The position numbers and the translations under genes are program-made. Positions 22,811 to 34,465 of a DNA stretch of 64,000 bases are shown here, piece after piece (positions within the stretch are counted from its first letter, which is position 1; each line of letters begins with the position of its first letter). The stretch spans positions 7,380,501 through 7,444,500 of the forward strand of contig CM069880.1 in the NCBI GenBank assembly GCA_036172665.1. The letters run 5' to 3'. This stretch comes from Prosopocoilus inquinatus (Eukaryota > Arthropoda > Insecta > Coleoptera > Lucanidae). A model generated the notes under the pieces. The model saw nothing but the letters and a program-made list of their open reading frames with translations, searched no databases and was not told where the DNA came from.

Positions 22811-22878
22811 CGTCTGGTTAATTATAAAGGCCCCGAGCTGTAACTCGTTTATTTTTCTTCAAGTATAATAAAGTACAT

Positions 22879-23913
22879 ATATTCTTGAATGGGACGTTCC
22901 TTTCTAGGGAGTGAAGAAAAAAAAAACATTTTTTTGGCTACAGTATATACATAGATAGGAGAGTCATGATGTCATCGACAATTTTTTTAAATGGCACCAT
23001 GACATTTTTTTGCAAAATAGGACAGAATATCCTTTTTTCCCTTTTCAACCACATAAATTCTTATATCCTTATCCTTACGTACGAAAATTTTCGAGAAACC
23101 TCAAAAAACCTACCTAAACTTACCATTAAAGCTGCGGATTCCTAGGAGATTCGGTCGCGCTGAAACTAACCGCGACCGACGTTCGCTGTAACTAAAAGCG
23201 AAAAATTAAATGAGGATGGTTTCCTAGACTTTGCTCCATCTTTATTGTTTTCAATTACAGCGGACGTAGTCGTCGGTCACGGTTAAGCCTCGGTTTCCTA
23301 GGATAACGGCACCGTAATGTAGCGGCTGTAAATATGACAGTAAACGACGTCATGTAACGTTGAAAAATGACGTACATTGGCCTAACGTAAGCAAGGAAGT
23401 GTGACAATACGTAATTTATAATGGTTTAAGTGGATTTGATATTACTAACATATTTAGAAAACGAGGAGTCACCAAAAGAAGAGTCGAAACGTTTAAAAAC
23501 ACCTTTTGCGTATTTTTAGATGACAGTGACGTTTGCCGTTTTCTAGAAAACCAAATGCACTTAACGTTCTTAGCACGTTTTATGTGACCCAACTTACGGC
23601 CGCTGTTTACGCCACCGCTATCCTAGGAAACTGAGGCTTTGGTCTCAGCCCGACCGACTCTCCTAGGAAACCGCAACTTTAATGCTAAGTTATGTAGGTA
23701 GGTTTTTTGGAGTTTTCTCAAAAATTTTCTGATACAAGAATATAAAAATTTTATGTGGTTGAAACAGAAAAAAGGAGATTGTATCATATTTTGCAAAAAA
23801 AATTCATCGTGCTATTTAAAAGAATTGTCGATGACGTCATGACTCCTATACAGTATAGCCAAAAAATTTTTTTGGTTCTGCATTCTCTAGAAAGAACGTC
23901 CCATTCAAGAATA
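22879..23913. mobile_element. 1.03-kb fold-back element (inner 1)
   Basis: The ends TATTCTTGAATGGGACG and CGTCCCATTCAAGAATA are exact inverses. Complementarity continues through most of the element (for example AGGTTTTTTGGAGTTT against its partner at 23095-23115, and CCTAGGA motifs near 23143 and 23660). No transposase frame is seen. TA dinucleotides lie at its junctions. Confidence 0.75.
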
Positions 23914-24536
23914 CAAGCTGTCCGTTTTTGGAATGGGGATCTCGCTTATCTTAAGAGATACAAAGTTGGTTAAATTAGGGCAAAGTTGCGTATTTTCATG
24001 CTGACTAATAATCTGAAAAGAAATTTGAAATATCTTCAATGATTTTGAAAATTTCGCAGTTTTGTTTCTCCAAAGCACTCTTCGCAAAAAATAAAAAATT
24101 GGATTTTTAACAAAAATGTGATATTGAACCACCATGTGTGATATATCGTTGTAAAGAGAAAATAAAACGTATTCTAAAAATGTTCAAATCCAAAATGGCG
24201 TCTATAAGAAAAAATGAAATTACTAGGTGTTTCTCCGCCATCTTGAAAATTATCGAAAAGGGGATGTCATATTCGAATTCCTCATAAAAAAGTGTCTGAA
24301 TAATGTCTGGGTTAGAAATGCCTAATACGATTAGTTTGGGGTAAAAAAATTAAAAACGAAAATAAAAAATTTTTGTTTTTTTTTGCGAAATTTACAAAAC
24401 CATTGAAGATATTTCAAATTTCTTTTCAGATTATTATTCAGCATGAAAATGCGCAACTTTGCTCTAATTTAACCAAGTTTGTATCTCTTAAGATAAGCGA
24501 GATCCCCATAGTGGTACTCGAAAAATGGACAGCCTG
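23914..24536. mobile_element. 623-bp TA-flanked MITE (inner 2)
   Basis: The start CAAGCTGTCCGTTTTTGG and end, inverted CAGGCTGTCCATTTTTCG, are flanked by TA (23912-23913 and 24537-24538). The arms are long (TTAAGAGATACAAAGTTGG inverted near 24480) and resemble the fold-back element at 2722-3910 in several blocks. Non-coding. Confidence 0.8.
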
Positions 24537-24842
24537 TATATATACTTTATTGGATGTTTGAACAAAACTAAATGAGTTGCAGCTCGGGGCCTTTATAATC
24601 AAACAGACGCTGCATAGTAATGTAAGAAAATATTTTGTACGTGAACTGATAAAATTATTATAGTTGAATATTTCTTTTTAAATTTCTTGTACAAACACAA
24701 TAATACTTCTAAATGAATATTCATAAAATTTTTTAGATTATTAAAATGTAACAATTAAGGTAAAATTGAAACTCGAATGTGAAGGTCTTAATATTAGTAC
24801 GCTTTTATAGACTTTGTTTAGATATAATATTTTATAATATAC

Positions 24843-25022
24843 CGGGTGTTCCGCGCCATGTGCTCACCCTTCTAGAATCTTTATTTATTAATCGATTAAC
24901 CTGAATTTTGGAGACAATAAACTAAACAAAAAATGGAATTTTTCGACATACTGCTACTCGTCATAGAACTTCCGATTTCGCCAGAAGTGATATCAACTTT
25001 CTTATTTTAAATGGAACACCCT
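24843..25022. mobile_element. Short TIR element with GGGTGTTCC ends
   Basis: CCGGGTGTTCC at the left and GGAACACCCT at the right are inverted and bordered by TATA. It is about 180 bp long, without arms beyond the ends. This is a weak case. Confidence 0.4.
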
Positions 25023-25517
25023 ATATATTTTTACATATTTAAAATATACGGACCATTACGAGTCCGAATCACTCCTTTGATGGTATTTTGATTATTAACA
25101 TTTTTATAGTATTATAGTATTCTTTCATGTTCATTCATTCAACATGTTTCATACAAAACTTACAGTGACTACTCAACTCAAAGTTTCTCTGTGTGCTCGC
25201 AGAAACAGAATTGATGGTCGGATAAACGAGATATATACTAAACTTAAGTTTTTTTTTTATGGAACACCCTATATATTATTACGATTTTTGATTCTAAATT
25301 CAATTCTACTGAGGCTACGTATATAATTAAAACTATAATGTAGAAGATGTCTATAAAATAATTCCTATTTAATTTATTTAATTTTTTAATTTTAGAAATA
25401 GAGTACTTGAATAATGATTCTTTTATACTAAGAGACGTGAATCAAAACATGTTACAAAGATTTACACTTTGCGTAAGAAAATTGAAGATGTTTTGAATAT
25501 GTTTTACGTAAAATTTT

Positions 25518-25847
25518 TAGAAAAATTTTGTGCAAATCGTTCTTGATTGCAGCGAGAACCTCGAGCAGCCTCTGGACAGCTGTTTCAGCCCTGCTTGGGG
25601 CTTCTTCAGCAGAGACGTAGCTCGACATTCCCGCTGCAAACAAAAACGACTTGCCCAATTTATTCGCATTTGCGATGTAAGAGTGATGAACAGATAAAAT
25701 ATCGACATCTTACTATCGCTTTTTTACCTGACATTGCAGTAGGGTAGACAAATTGAAGCGGGATTTGCTCATAATAAGTTCCCCATGCAAGGCGGCCATG
25801 CTTGCTGTCAAAGCTTTGACAGCTTTAGAAAACATGTCAATCGATTT
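25518..25847 (-). mobile_element. Family-A ribozyme element, single unit
   Basis: About one 312-bp unit in reverse orientation, from TTTGCACAAAATTTTTC-like sequence to the GCAAGCATGGCCGCC block. Possible degenerate target repeats, 25496-25517 and 25848-25869, agree at 19 of 22 positions. No protein is encoded; the 68-residue open frame across the ribozyme is a by-product. Confidence 0.75.
25561..25625 (-). ncRNA. Hammerhead ribozyme A4, intact core
   Basis: Minus strand: stem I CUCUG/CAGAG plus distal CGAGC/GCUCG, core CUGAAGA, stem II AGCCC/GGGCU, GAAA, stem III ACAGCUGU, C17. This is the best-paired stem I in the family. Confidence 0.88.
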
Positions 25848-26249
25848 AATATGTTTATGGTAAAATTTTATTTAATGTTATTTTATTTAAAACCAAAAGT
25901 TCGTTTATTTTTTTGGGCATCCGACGCTCAATTGTTTGTTGTGGGTATCTGTAGCAGTATTGAAATAAATTCTACAACTTCTTTCTAACCTTTTTTCTTT
26001 CTGAAATAAAAAATAAAAAAATTAAGCAGGACTTATTTTTAGACACCTTCTACATTATTAGTTTTATTATACATATAGTCCCATTAGAATTTTATTTCGA
26101 ATCGAAAAACGTAATAAAATACAGGATGTTCCATTAAAAAAACTTAAGTTTAGTTTATATCTCTTTTATCTGACCATCAATTGTTTTTTTGTGACCACAC
26201 AGAGAAACTTTGAATTAGTCCCTTTAAGTTTTGCAATAAGCATTTTTTC

Positions 26250-28785
26250 TTAAAATCAAAAATAAAAGAGTTAAAGGGGGTAGGAATTCTCGCATAGTCA
26301 GCTTGTACATTACGTTACGTTGAATGTAAATTGATACAGGCAAACATACATGCAGTTGAAATCTTATTTCATTATTTTTTTTTTCGTTACGCTAGGTACG
26401 TTACGTAGATGTAAATGAGGCTTCTCTGATGAATGCAGGGGTGAAAAATAATGAAACATTACCGTAAAATAAACTTAAGAATTTCGTAAAATCGAAAGTA
26501 AAATCAAATGGCTGCATTTCCATAACGCCTACGGATAAGTACAAAAATGGCTTAAAGTGCACCCTCAGGCGGTTAGAAGTCAGAGCTGACTTGATACGAG
26601 CTTTAAGTCCATGAATATTTTCAGAAATTAAGTTAAAATATTTCATCGCGGATGATTTTAAAATTAAAAATCAATAGTGTTTACATAAACAACAACAATT
26701 GCAGAATGAGACTGTCACAATTCCTTTGTTGTAACAAAACAAGGAATAATTATTGCTAATTGGAATAGGTCATTTTGCAATTAGGTAACTGTAACACATT
26801 GAAAAGTTGTTTATTTGGCTTACAATAATTAAATCAAGAGAAGTAAGGAGCTAAGTTTTTAAAAACGTGTAGGAGCAAGTTCCTAACAAGATCTTAAAAA
26901 TTCTTTTGGAGTTCAGTTTTTAATGATTGGGTTTGGGAAAATCATATCATTATGTGTAAGTACTTTGTAAGTTGGTTTAAATATATTTTTAAATAATAAC
27001 ATATTTTTTATTCTAGACCCGCTGTTCTCAAGAATCTACGGTTTAATTTGATAATTTCGTTTTAGGTATGCTCGGCCAACATACGTGTTAAAAACGCACT
27101 GTGTATAAGCAAATATTTTATTTGTTCCGTTGGCCTTAAAAACTTATTCTTCCTTCCGCATTTTCGCGGTTAATTTCAAGAACAGTTTTGAGCTAACGCG
27201 CGATTGTAAAAAATTGCCATCGTAACACATAATATGTACAGTGTGGAACAAGGAATAACGAAATTGTCCCACCCTGTGCATTAATATTTGGAAAGAATTT
27301 TAAATTAATTTAGAGGGATGTGTACTGATAATCTGTGTGTATTTAGTTTAATGAGATTATGATTTTAGCGGTTGGTGTGTGCGAAGGGGAGCAAAGGTTC
27401 TGAAATTGTAAATCGGACAATGCAAATTGGAACCACAGAACGTGGCACAGCATACGACTATATGTAAAACGAAGTGTTCTCAACGTAGTTGGAATTAAGC
27501 AATTAAAAGGTGATTTACGAGGCTTCGGGGTGCGAGGTGAGGGTATGTTGCTCGTCAAACCCGCAACAGTTCACGCAACTACTAACGCGGCCAGATAAAA
27601 CGCGACATTTACACCGTTGTCATTCGTTACTATAAATCATACAGTTTATGCCAGAAAATAACGAAACCATGCTTACATTTCATTCGTATTTGAAACATAA
27701 AAACAAAGTCATAGCCGCGGGTCAATGCCAGTCTACTTTTGCTGCTTGCCTTTGCATATAAGCCAGTTGGCGATTGATCGTCTTATCCCACAATCTCCTT
27801 GTTTGTTTACACTTTACCACAGGACGAGGACGAGGACGAGGACGAAGGTGCTTTCTGGATGATGAAGCAAACAACAAAAAGAAAATTTCCTTCTTCTTCC
27901 TCCTCCTCTCGTTTTTTTTAAATTTACTTATGTCATTGCCCCACCTCTCCACCCCCCAACCCCCCGAGAGACAGATTCATTTCAGAATTATTATAGTATT
28001 AGGCTAAACAATAAAGGGGTGCATGATAATGGGGATTAATTAATAAATAATACAGCGCTCTAACAAAATTACACAACAAATTTTTGGGTAATTTCACCGA
28101 GCTCGAGGGTCGGATGAAATTACTTGGTGAGAGAGTTTTCTGATTCAATATTGCCCTAAAATTAAAACAAAAAATCCACTGTATTTGTATTTTGCTGAGA
28201 AAGTAGAAAGTATTACTTTACTATCACCGTATGTAACGTTCTACCGAAAGTGTAAGGGCCAGTTGCTTAACGAAGTTAAGTCGTTTTCTAATATAAAAAA
28301 AGAATGTGCAAAGAAATAATTTATTTACACGTCAGAATAAATTTTAATTTTAAAATCTTCTTAAGTCTAACAGGAGATTATGTTGAATAAATAAAATTTT
28401 TGTGGCATTTTACATGGTAGTTATTAAAACTCCCCCGTATATTTGTTAATTCTATTACATTTTCAAAAGCTTTTTTTTTTCTTTGAGCCCGAAAGAGATG
28501 AATTATTTACATATTACAAAGTTGTAGGTTCTAGTACTCTTTTTTATTTGAATGCAATGCGAAATATTAGTAAGTAAATGCTTGATTTTGTGCTTTTGAA
28601 TGTATTCGGGCTTTTTAATGGAGAGCGTGAGCCTCTTATGTAAATGCAAAGCTTCAGCTTGTGTAGGTAGCTCATACGTAAATCCGGTTGTGACGAACAG
28701 GGTAGCAAATTATTCATAATTAAATTCAAAGAAAAACTAACGCATATGACATTGAATATTATTACCAACGAGCGGATGACTTGAG
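26250..28785. other. Unassigned 2.5-kb stretch
   Basis: No recognisable gene or element. A short (GGACGA)n run lies at about 27822-27848, beside a pyrimidine-rich tract (27885-27960); together they make a chance open frame on both strands. No ribozyme core or TIR pair was found. Confidence 0.4.
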
Positions 28786-28787
28786 GT

Positions 28788-29870
28788 TGCTTTATTAAAT
28801 TCTTACAAATGATTATACAGCAAATTCAAACTTAAAGCTTTATTATTTGGTCTTATAAAAATTTTTTCGATATCAATAAAGCACTTAAATGTATAAAATT
28901 GACACAAGTAATAAAGCGAAAGAATGAGATAAAAGTGTCTAAAATTTTTTATATTGTATAAACGTTTTTTTTTATGAAGCTTTTTTGCATTTTACGTCCG
29001 TCAAAGCTGATAATTAACTTTGTCACACTAATGTGCCACCCTGTATGTACTATTATTAAACAAATATAAATCTACATTCCGTTTGACGTATTAGTTCGAT
29101 AATCTTTATATAAAACCCGCACAATCCTCTACAATCCTCTATTATACATCATTTATAAATGCTCTTTGTAATGGTATGGAAACAATAATTTTGCCTAATA
29201 CAGACAAATTACTATATTTATTATTTTACGGTGTACATTGTATAACAATAATAAAAACTATAATACTATTTTTTAAAGACTTTATTATGCACTCTTAAGA
29301 AGCAATTATTATTTTTTTTTTAATTTATTGTTTTGTATGTAGTTAACAAATTGGTGTGAGAGGGTTATTTGTAATACCGATTTAGTCTTATTTGCCTTGT
29401 ACTATATGCATTTTATAATTTTTGTCTCTTTGATAATGTTCCACAAGTGTTTAACGTTGCCATTAGCTTCTGTAATTTTCGTGTTAAAACATTTTTGCCT
29501 GTCTTGCTTAACCATTGAATTTACCTTATTCCTTTGTTCTTTGTATCGGTCTTTATATTCCTGGATTTGTGAATTAGCTTTGCACTTTTTGCATTTATTT
29601 CTTAATTCCGTTATAACTTTTTTACAAATATGAAACGCCATTCGTCTTATAAAAAGTACAAATGCCATATTTATAAAAGCAGCGATGTAAATCTTTTATT
29701 ACTTTATAATTATAAGCACTTTTACAGCTTCTTCTTAAAACTGAATTGTTCTGTAAGTATTTTTATTTTATTAAAAACCTTAATAAATCAAAAAAGTAGG
29801 TAACGCTCCAAATAAATGGTAATAATATAGTAATTTAGCTGCAAGAAGCAGTATATGTGTTAGTTGGGTA
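28788..29870 (-). repeat. R1 dispersed repeat, copy c (interrupted)
   Basis: 28788-28965 matches 1388-1570, 29040-29308 matches 8105-8395, and 29613-29870 matches 8395-8575. The last part ends in GTGTTAGTTGGGT. The central part of R1 is deleted and a LINE-derived fragment sits at 29309-29612. Confidence 0.7.
29309..29612 (-). pseudogene. LINE-derived fragment (pre-RT linker)
   Basis: Minus strand encodes QIQEYKDRYKEQRNKVNSMV and then KHLWNIIKE. This matches the pattern of the linker between endonuclease and reverse transcriptase in jockey/CR1-type LINEs (EYK.YRNKVN ... LW..IK). The frame stops at 29402, and the strand ends in an A-rich tail near 29312-29325. R1 sequence is interrupted precisely around it. 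RT and endonuclease domains are absent, so it is a short dead insertion. Confidence 0.6.
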
Positions 29871-29917
29871 TTCAAACAGTAATAATTGAATTAAAATTAT
29901 TTTTACAGAATTTTGTA

Positions 29918-30239
29918 AACTAAAATAGTAAAGGAGACTGTGGTTTAAGATATAATTGAAATTAATTTCCGTCCACAATAATTTTATATCCGTAGATACG
30001 TATTTCGGCAGCTAAGCTGCCATCTTCAGTACATTACCAACTTAAAAGCACTGAAAAAGATCTAAAAACAATCTTAGGATGGGATGGGATAGGATACGAC
30101 CTTATTAGGATGATTAGGTTGTTTCTAGATCTTTTTAACTGCTTTTAAGTTGGTGGAGTACTGAATATGGCAGCTTAGCTGCCGAAATACGTATCTAAGG
30201 ATATGAAATTATTGTGGGCGAAGATTAATTTCAATTATT
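29918..30239 (-). mobile_element. Family-C ribozyme element, fold-back, 11-bp TSD
   Basis: AGAATTTTGTA occurs at 29907-29917 and 30240-30250. The 322-bp insert is a near-palindrome: an intact hammerhead on the minus strand (29991-30035) and a mutated one on the plus strand (30157-30200) face each other across a centre near 30095. No protein is encoded. Confidence 0.8.
29991..30035 (-). ncRNA. Hammerhead ribozyme C2, intact core
   Basis: Minus strand: core CUGAAGA (30029-30023), stem II GGCAGC/GCUGCC with loop UUA, GAAA (30006-30003), stem III AUACGUAU, C17 at 29995 (UAUC). Stem I is UGUA/UACG. The inverted partner at 30157-30200 reads CUGAAUA, losing the invariant G8, and should be inactive. 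Confidence 0.82.
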
Positions 30240-30368
30240 AGAATTTTGTAGATTTATTTTATATTGTTACAGCAAATAGATCTATTTTTAGTAAGAGTCA
30301 CAGAATGTTATCGCAATTTGTCGTTGGTTCACGATGATTGTCGTAACTTCCTAAATACAGGAATCTAC

Positions 30369-30403
30369 TATAAAAGCCGTACCGGCCCGCCAGTGGAGCA
30401 GTT
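30369..30403 (+). promoter_or_regulatory. Candidate TATA + initiator core promoter
   Basis: TATAAAAG (30369-30376) is followed 31 nt later by GCAGTT (30398-30403), whose A would be +1, inside an unusually GC-rich patch (CCGTACCGGCCCGCC). No coding sequence can be tied to it, so it may be a first-exon promoter of an unseen gene or a promoter of a dead element. Confidence 0.35.
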
Positions 30404-30639
30404 ATTTATTTTAATTTAGCAAGCGAAGTTTTCATACCTCGAATAGTAGAAAGTACATTCTGTAGAAGTGTTATTTGGTAGACAAGTGTTGCAGCTCATT
30501 ACTACTGTGTTTTTAATTGTGAAAAGCAACAGTTTGTAATTAAAGTGTTATGAAATTAACGACTATAATTTGTGAATCCCCAAATTATTATTAGTCGAAT
30601 TCCCTTCTTCTGTCGTCAAAAACCGCAGTTTCGCCGTTC

Positions 30640-31024
30640 ACTGATTATCACAATGTTTGAAGTTGTTCTTTGATGTGGTGGAGGTGCCGTTTTATTTTTC
30701 TGATGTGGTTAATATAACATGATAATAATTAAATAGAACTATGGACGTGAAAAAGTTAATTAATTTCGACGTGAAATTAAAGTGGTGTAAAAATGATTAG
30801 TGTGACTTAGCAGGTTGGTTAATTTATTCTGTGTAATATAAAAAAACAAACACTTAGAGGCGACACGTAAAAATGAAATTAAAACTTTTCCCAATATAGA
30901 TGTTAGCAACGTGTTAAATTTATATACGAAATAATTAGCTGATAATATTTCTCCACATAAAAATTAATCACGTGTCACGCCAGCAAATATTTGATGTTAA
31001 CAGCTGTCTGCATGCAATGAACGA

Positions 31025-31055
<31 letters not shown>

Positions 31056-32867
31056 GGCGGACTCGTTTTTTTTTTAAATATTGTAATGTAATATGCATTA
31101 GGCTTAAATTTATTTGCCGGGTCGGAAGATTTATTAACGACGTGAAAAAAAGTTTTAAGTGACGAAGCAAATTAACGTGGATCAATACGTAAATAATTGC
31201 ATCGCGAATGATAAATCTGTCAGATGTGTAAAGCCCCAGACACTGAAATGGCAACCGAAACCAATAGCTTCAATTGGTGAGAGTTAATTTAAATGCAGAG
31301 TATCGTCTGAACTGTACAAGAGACGTAATAGGATCAATTAAAATCCTTTTCTGGAGAGTCTGTCCAGCCGCATGAACGCTTTACCCTATTACCGATACCG
31401 ATTACTTGTCTACTCTAATTATTCTGCTCATGTGGTCCACTGATCCTGCTAAATTACGAGTACCCAAAACAAAGGACCCGCTGAAACTTACATTTCCTTT
31501 GCCAAATCATTTCATTGATTGCGAAGCAATAAAGAAAGAACCGCCGAGAGGAGAATCGAAATCCCAATTTTTAAATCGGAACTTTAAGTTATTTTCTTTA
31601 AAAATATACCCACCTTTCATTTAGTGGAAGGTATTATAACCCCCATAAAAGTTATTTTTGGACTTCCTCTCGATTGTAGTTAGAAACTTCACAGAGTCCC
31701 CAATAATCTCCTCCCCCATTTAAGTAAGCACCGGAACGCATATGTTTTAGATTGTTTATGCGTACGCGTAATTTCTTTATTACTATTTACTTCGGTTTCA
31801 AATTCAACGTTAACACATCCGAACACCCCCCCTGTTTTTAAATTTAAATCACGCAGAATGCGCCCGCCACACGTAACGAATATAGAATTCGTAGCAGCGT
31901 TCCTCCACATTGCTCCCGCAGGCTTTGGTCATTTTGATGCTCCATGCTCTAAATCCGAACGAAAATAAAAACATTTTTTTTACGACAAATAAATTCTTCA
32001 GATTACCACAACGTTTCAGAAAAGGCGATGAGTGCTTTATTACTTATTGCTTTTTAAACCTGTAATGAAAGGCGTTTAAAGATATATCACACTTCTTTTC
32101 GTCTCCTGTTAATTACCGTCGATGTCGAAAACGTCAACACGAAATTTTAAAACAACTCAAATAATAAATTTTAACTAAAGATAACTACCTTCTATGTTAC
32201 AACGTCAACAACATCCACAAGAAAATCTTTTATATAGTTTACTTAGATTTAAACACTTTTAGGTACATATTATGTAAGTTGTAGCTAAATTAAAACTACA
32301 AGAGGAAGAAGAAAAGAAAAAGATATTTGATCTAGATGCATAAACGATCGATCATTTTGGTTAATGGACTTCTTATGGCTTCAAGCCCCGTAGCAAATTG
32401 AGAGACAGCTTTACTATGTTCGTGTTTGTACTTGAATGTCCCCCCCAGTTTTGCAAGTTGCGATGAATTCGGATTTATTCTCCATTGTGGCTTTTATTCT
32501 TCCGTGACAGTTGTAAACTATCGAGCTTAACTCCTTGCACGATCGTTCCGCACTTTATTACTTTGCCGCGATCATTTCGTTGGGGCACAAAAAATATCTG
32601 ATCAAATATTTAGACGCTTTATTTACGAACAACTATCAGACTTTTGGCTTTTATATCATTTTCAAAGTTTTTTACGGCCGCTCTCCAAGAATAACGAGCT
32701 CGCCTGGAATGCTGAGGAGATGATAAAAAAAAATCGCCTCCTATAACAACAAGATAAAAGATTTCGTAAACAATTAAATTGTTTACATTCCATAAACATT
32801 AGATATGAACGTCAAAATATATTTACTTTCTCATTTTTAACCTTTCAACTTCATTTGCATTTACGTA
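30640..32867. other. Unassigned 2.2-kb stretch
   Basis: No recognisable gene. An ATAC microsatellite lies at about 31024-31052. Open frames at 31406-31624 (plus) and 31910-31689 (minus) have no family motif. Confidence 0.4.
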
Positions 32868-32869
32868 TA

Positions 32870-33737
32870 CAGGGTATTCTTTTACTGCCTGCAAATATTT
32901 AAACCTGCAATATATCACCGTAAATGGCAACGATTCAATTTATGTTCTTAACATAAATGTAATAGTTTTCGAGAAAAATGCAGTGGCAGATTTTCACTAA
33001 ACCGTTTGAGAACTGCTGGCATAGCTAAAAGTGGAACGCGGCCACCCCTTCAATTACGACTCGCAGCCGAAGTAGGCCAGGGTCAGTGCCTTACTGAATC
33101 TTGAGCAGGAACGACGTAAACCAGCGCCGCTCCGATCATCTGGTCGGTCAGAACGTTTACAATTTAAATTAACTCCATTGCAAGTAATTACAAGTTTAAG
33201 TATTTTAAATTAAAATCTAGTGCAATTCAAGAAGCTGCGGTTCGTAATTGCCGAACAAATTAAAAGCGAGGTACAAACAAATTGTAATTTACCATTCCAT
33301 ATTATTTTTAAAAGACTTATAAAAATTTTACTTTACTTTGTTTCCAAGCACCGTAAGTAGTAATACTTTCATAGCTAGCAGCGAGATTGCAGCAAAAGTT
33401 TATTTACGTAAAAGGGTGAAGGAAGAATATTTTTTTAACGCGCTTGCCTAATTGGTCCATAAATTGTCATCGATAGTTGATATCGTAAAACAAATAAATG
33501 TAATATTACTTCACTCAGTGAATTAAAATAATTAAAATTTTAAATAAAATAATTAATAAACGGTATCAGTGATTATTATTACGAAACTCTGCGTTGAACA
33601 TCGAGTGCGGTATCGGTGAGCGTGTTCATACCGAGAGGAAGGCGAAGTTGACCTTCCTATCTTTCTCGCACATTTCAGCGTTTCCAAACAAGTGGTGCAT
33701 CCGAAACTTTTTGGCTACGGAGTAAAAGAACACCCTG
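32870..33737. mobile_element. TA-flanked TIR element, 868 bp
   Basis: The ends CAGGGTATTCTTTTACTGC and, inverted, CAGGGTGTTCTTTTACTCC are flanked by TA (32868-32869 and 33738-33739). The TIRs are short (about 20 bp) and there is no transposase frame. The interior has a GC-rich block at 33025-33150. A Tc1/mariner-type non-autonomous element is most likely. Confidence 0.7.
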
Positions 33738-33770
33738 TATATACAGCGTTGGCCAGTTTACTTTTAATGC

Positions 33771-33942
33771 GAGCGTCCACTAAGGCCATCGGTCGGAGCG
33801 TCGCAAAATGAAATGTATGTAAATCAAAGGCAATACTCCGCGCCGCGCTCCCGCCCCTAATGGACGCGCTTCGATTGATTTACATGCATTTCGCTAGGGA
33901 GCTGCCCCGCGCCGCTACGACCGACCGCCCTAGTGGACGCTC
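33771..33942. mobile_element. 172-bp GC-rich MITE
   Basis: The start GAGCGTCCACTA and end TAGTGGACGCTC are exact inverses. Internal CGGTCG / CGACCG and two copies of GATTTACAT-like sequence strengthen the fold. It stands out as GC-rich in AT-rich surroundings. Confidence 0.7.
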
Positions 33943-34396
33943 AGTTTTAAACATCGTAAACGCTCGTGCCACTCTTCAACACACGTGGGCGTGGCTAATC
34001 ATATTTTTTCTCTATTTTTAGAGTGCCTTTCCTTTCGCACACATTATGCAGAAACGTGCAGACGATGCTTGGAAACCCACTTTTCATCCCCTTTTGACCC
34101 CAATTCTTTTAAACAATCCGTCCAAAGTCGGATCTCGATTTTTTTTTGTTAGTAGCGTTCTGATTTGTAGAACAAGCCAGAATCGATTTGTTTCTCACGA
34201 TTGCATTTGCTCGAACGGCGTTTCACCCAGTATTTTCAGAATTGTCGAAAGTGCTTCACCTATCTCTGTTTTTATACTCTCTCTCTCTCTCTAGACTTTA
34301 AAATAGAATGAAAACTTTACTTGCGAGAATATCTCAAATGAAAATGTCCAACGTTTTAAATATAACAACAAATTAAAAATCGTTCGGTGGACATTC

Positions 34397-34465
34397 TCGA
34401 GCTACTCTTATGCCGATGAGGTCCCAATTAGGGCCGAAATAGCGCTATACAGAGGATGCTTGAGG
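34397..34465 (+). ncRNA. Hammerhead-like ribozyme B1, one core change
   Basis: Plus strand: CCGAUGA (34413-34419) in place of CUGAUGA (U4 to C), stem II GGUCC/GGGCC, GAAA at 34436-34439, stem III AUAGC/GCUAU (perfect palindrome), A17 at 34449. Flanks resemble family A (CGAGCTAC before it, CAGAGGATGCTTGAGG after). The core substitution predicts poor or no cleavage. Confidence 0.65.

Larger units (their letters stand above)
22811..24609. mobile_element. Outer MITE split by two younger MITEs
   Basis: 22811-22878 and 24537-24609 are inverted copies (CGTCTG..., then AAAGGCCCCGAGCTG shared). They meet in the centre once the two inner elements are removed, leaving a short MITE of about 140 bp whose TA-rich middle served as target. 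It is non-coding. Confidence 0.7.
25144..26245. repeat. Inverted pair of diverged repeat halves
   Basis: 25165-25278 (from ACTCAAAGTTTCTCTGTGTG to ATGGAACACCCT) is matched in inverse at 26120-26225 (ACAGGATGTTCC to CAGAGAAACTTTGA). Both outer ends resemble the beetle-type GAACACCCTGTATA repeat ends. A family-A ribozyme insertion lies between them. The relation could be one old element or two adjacent ones. Confidence 0.45.

Noticed and set aside
29402..29668. Complete 88-residue gene
   Set aside because: The first 18 or so codons are R1 repeat sequence and the rest is a LINE linker fragment.
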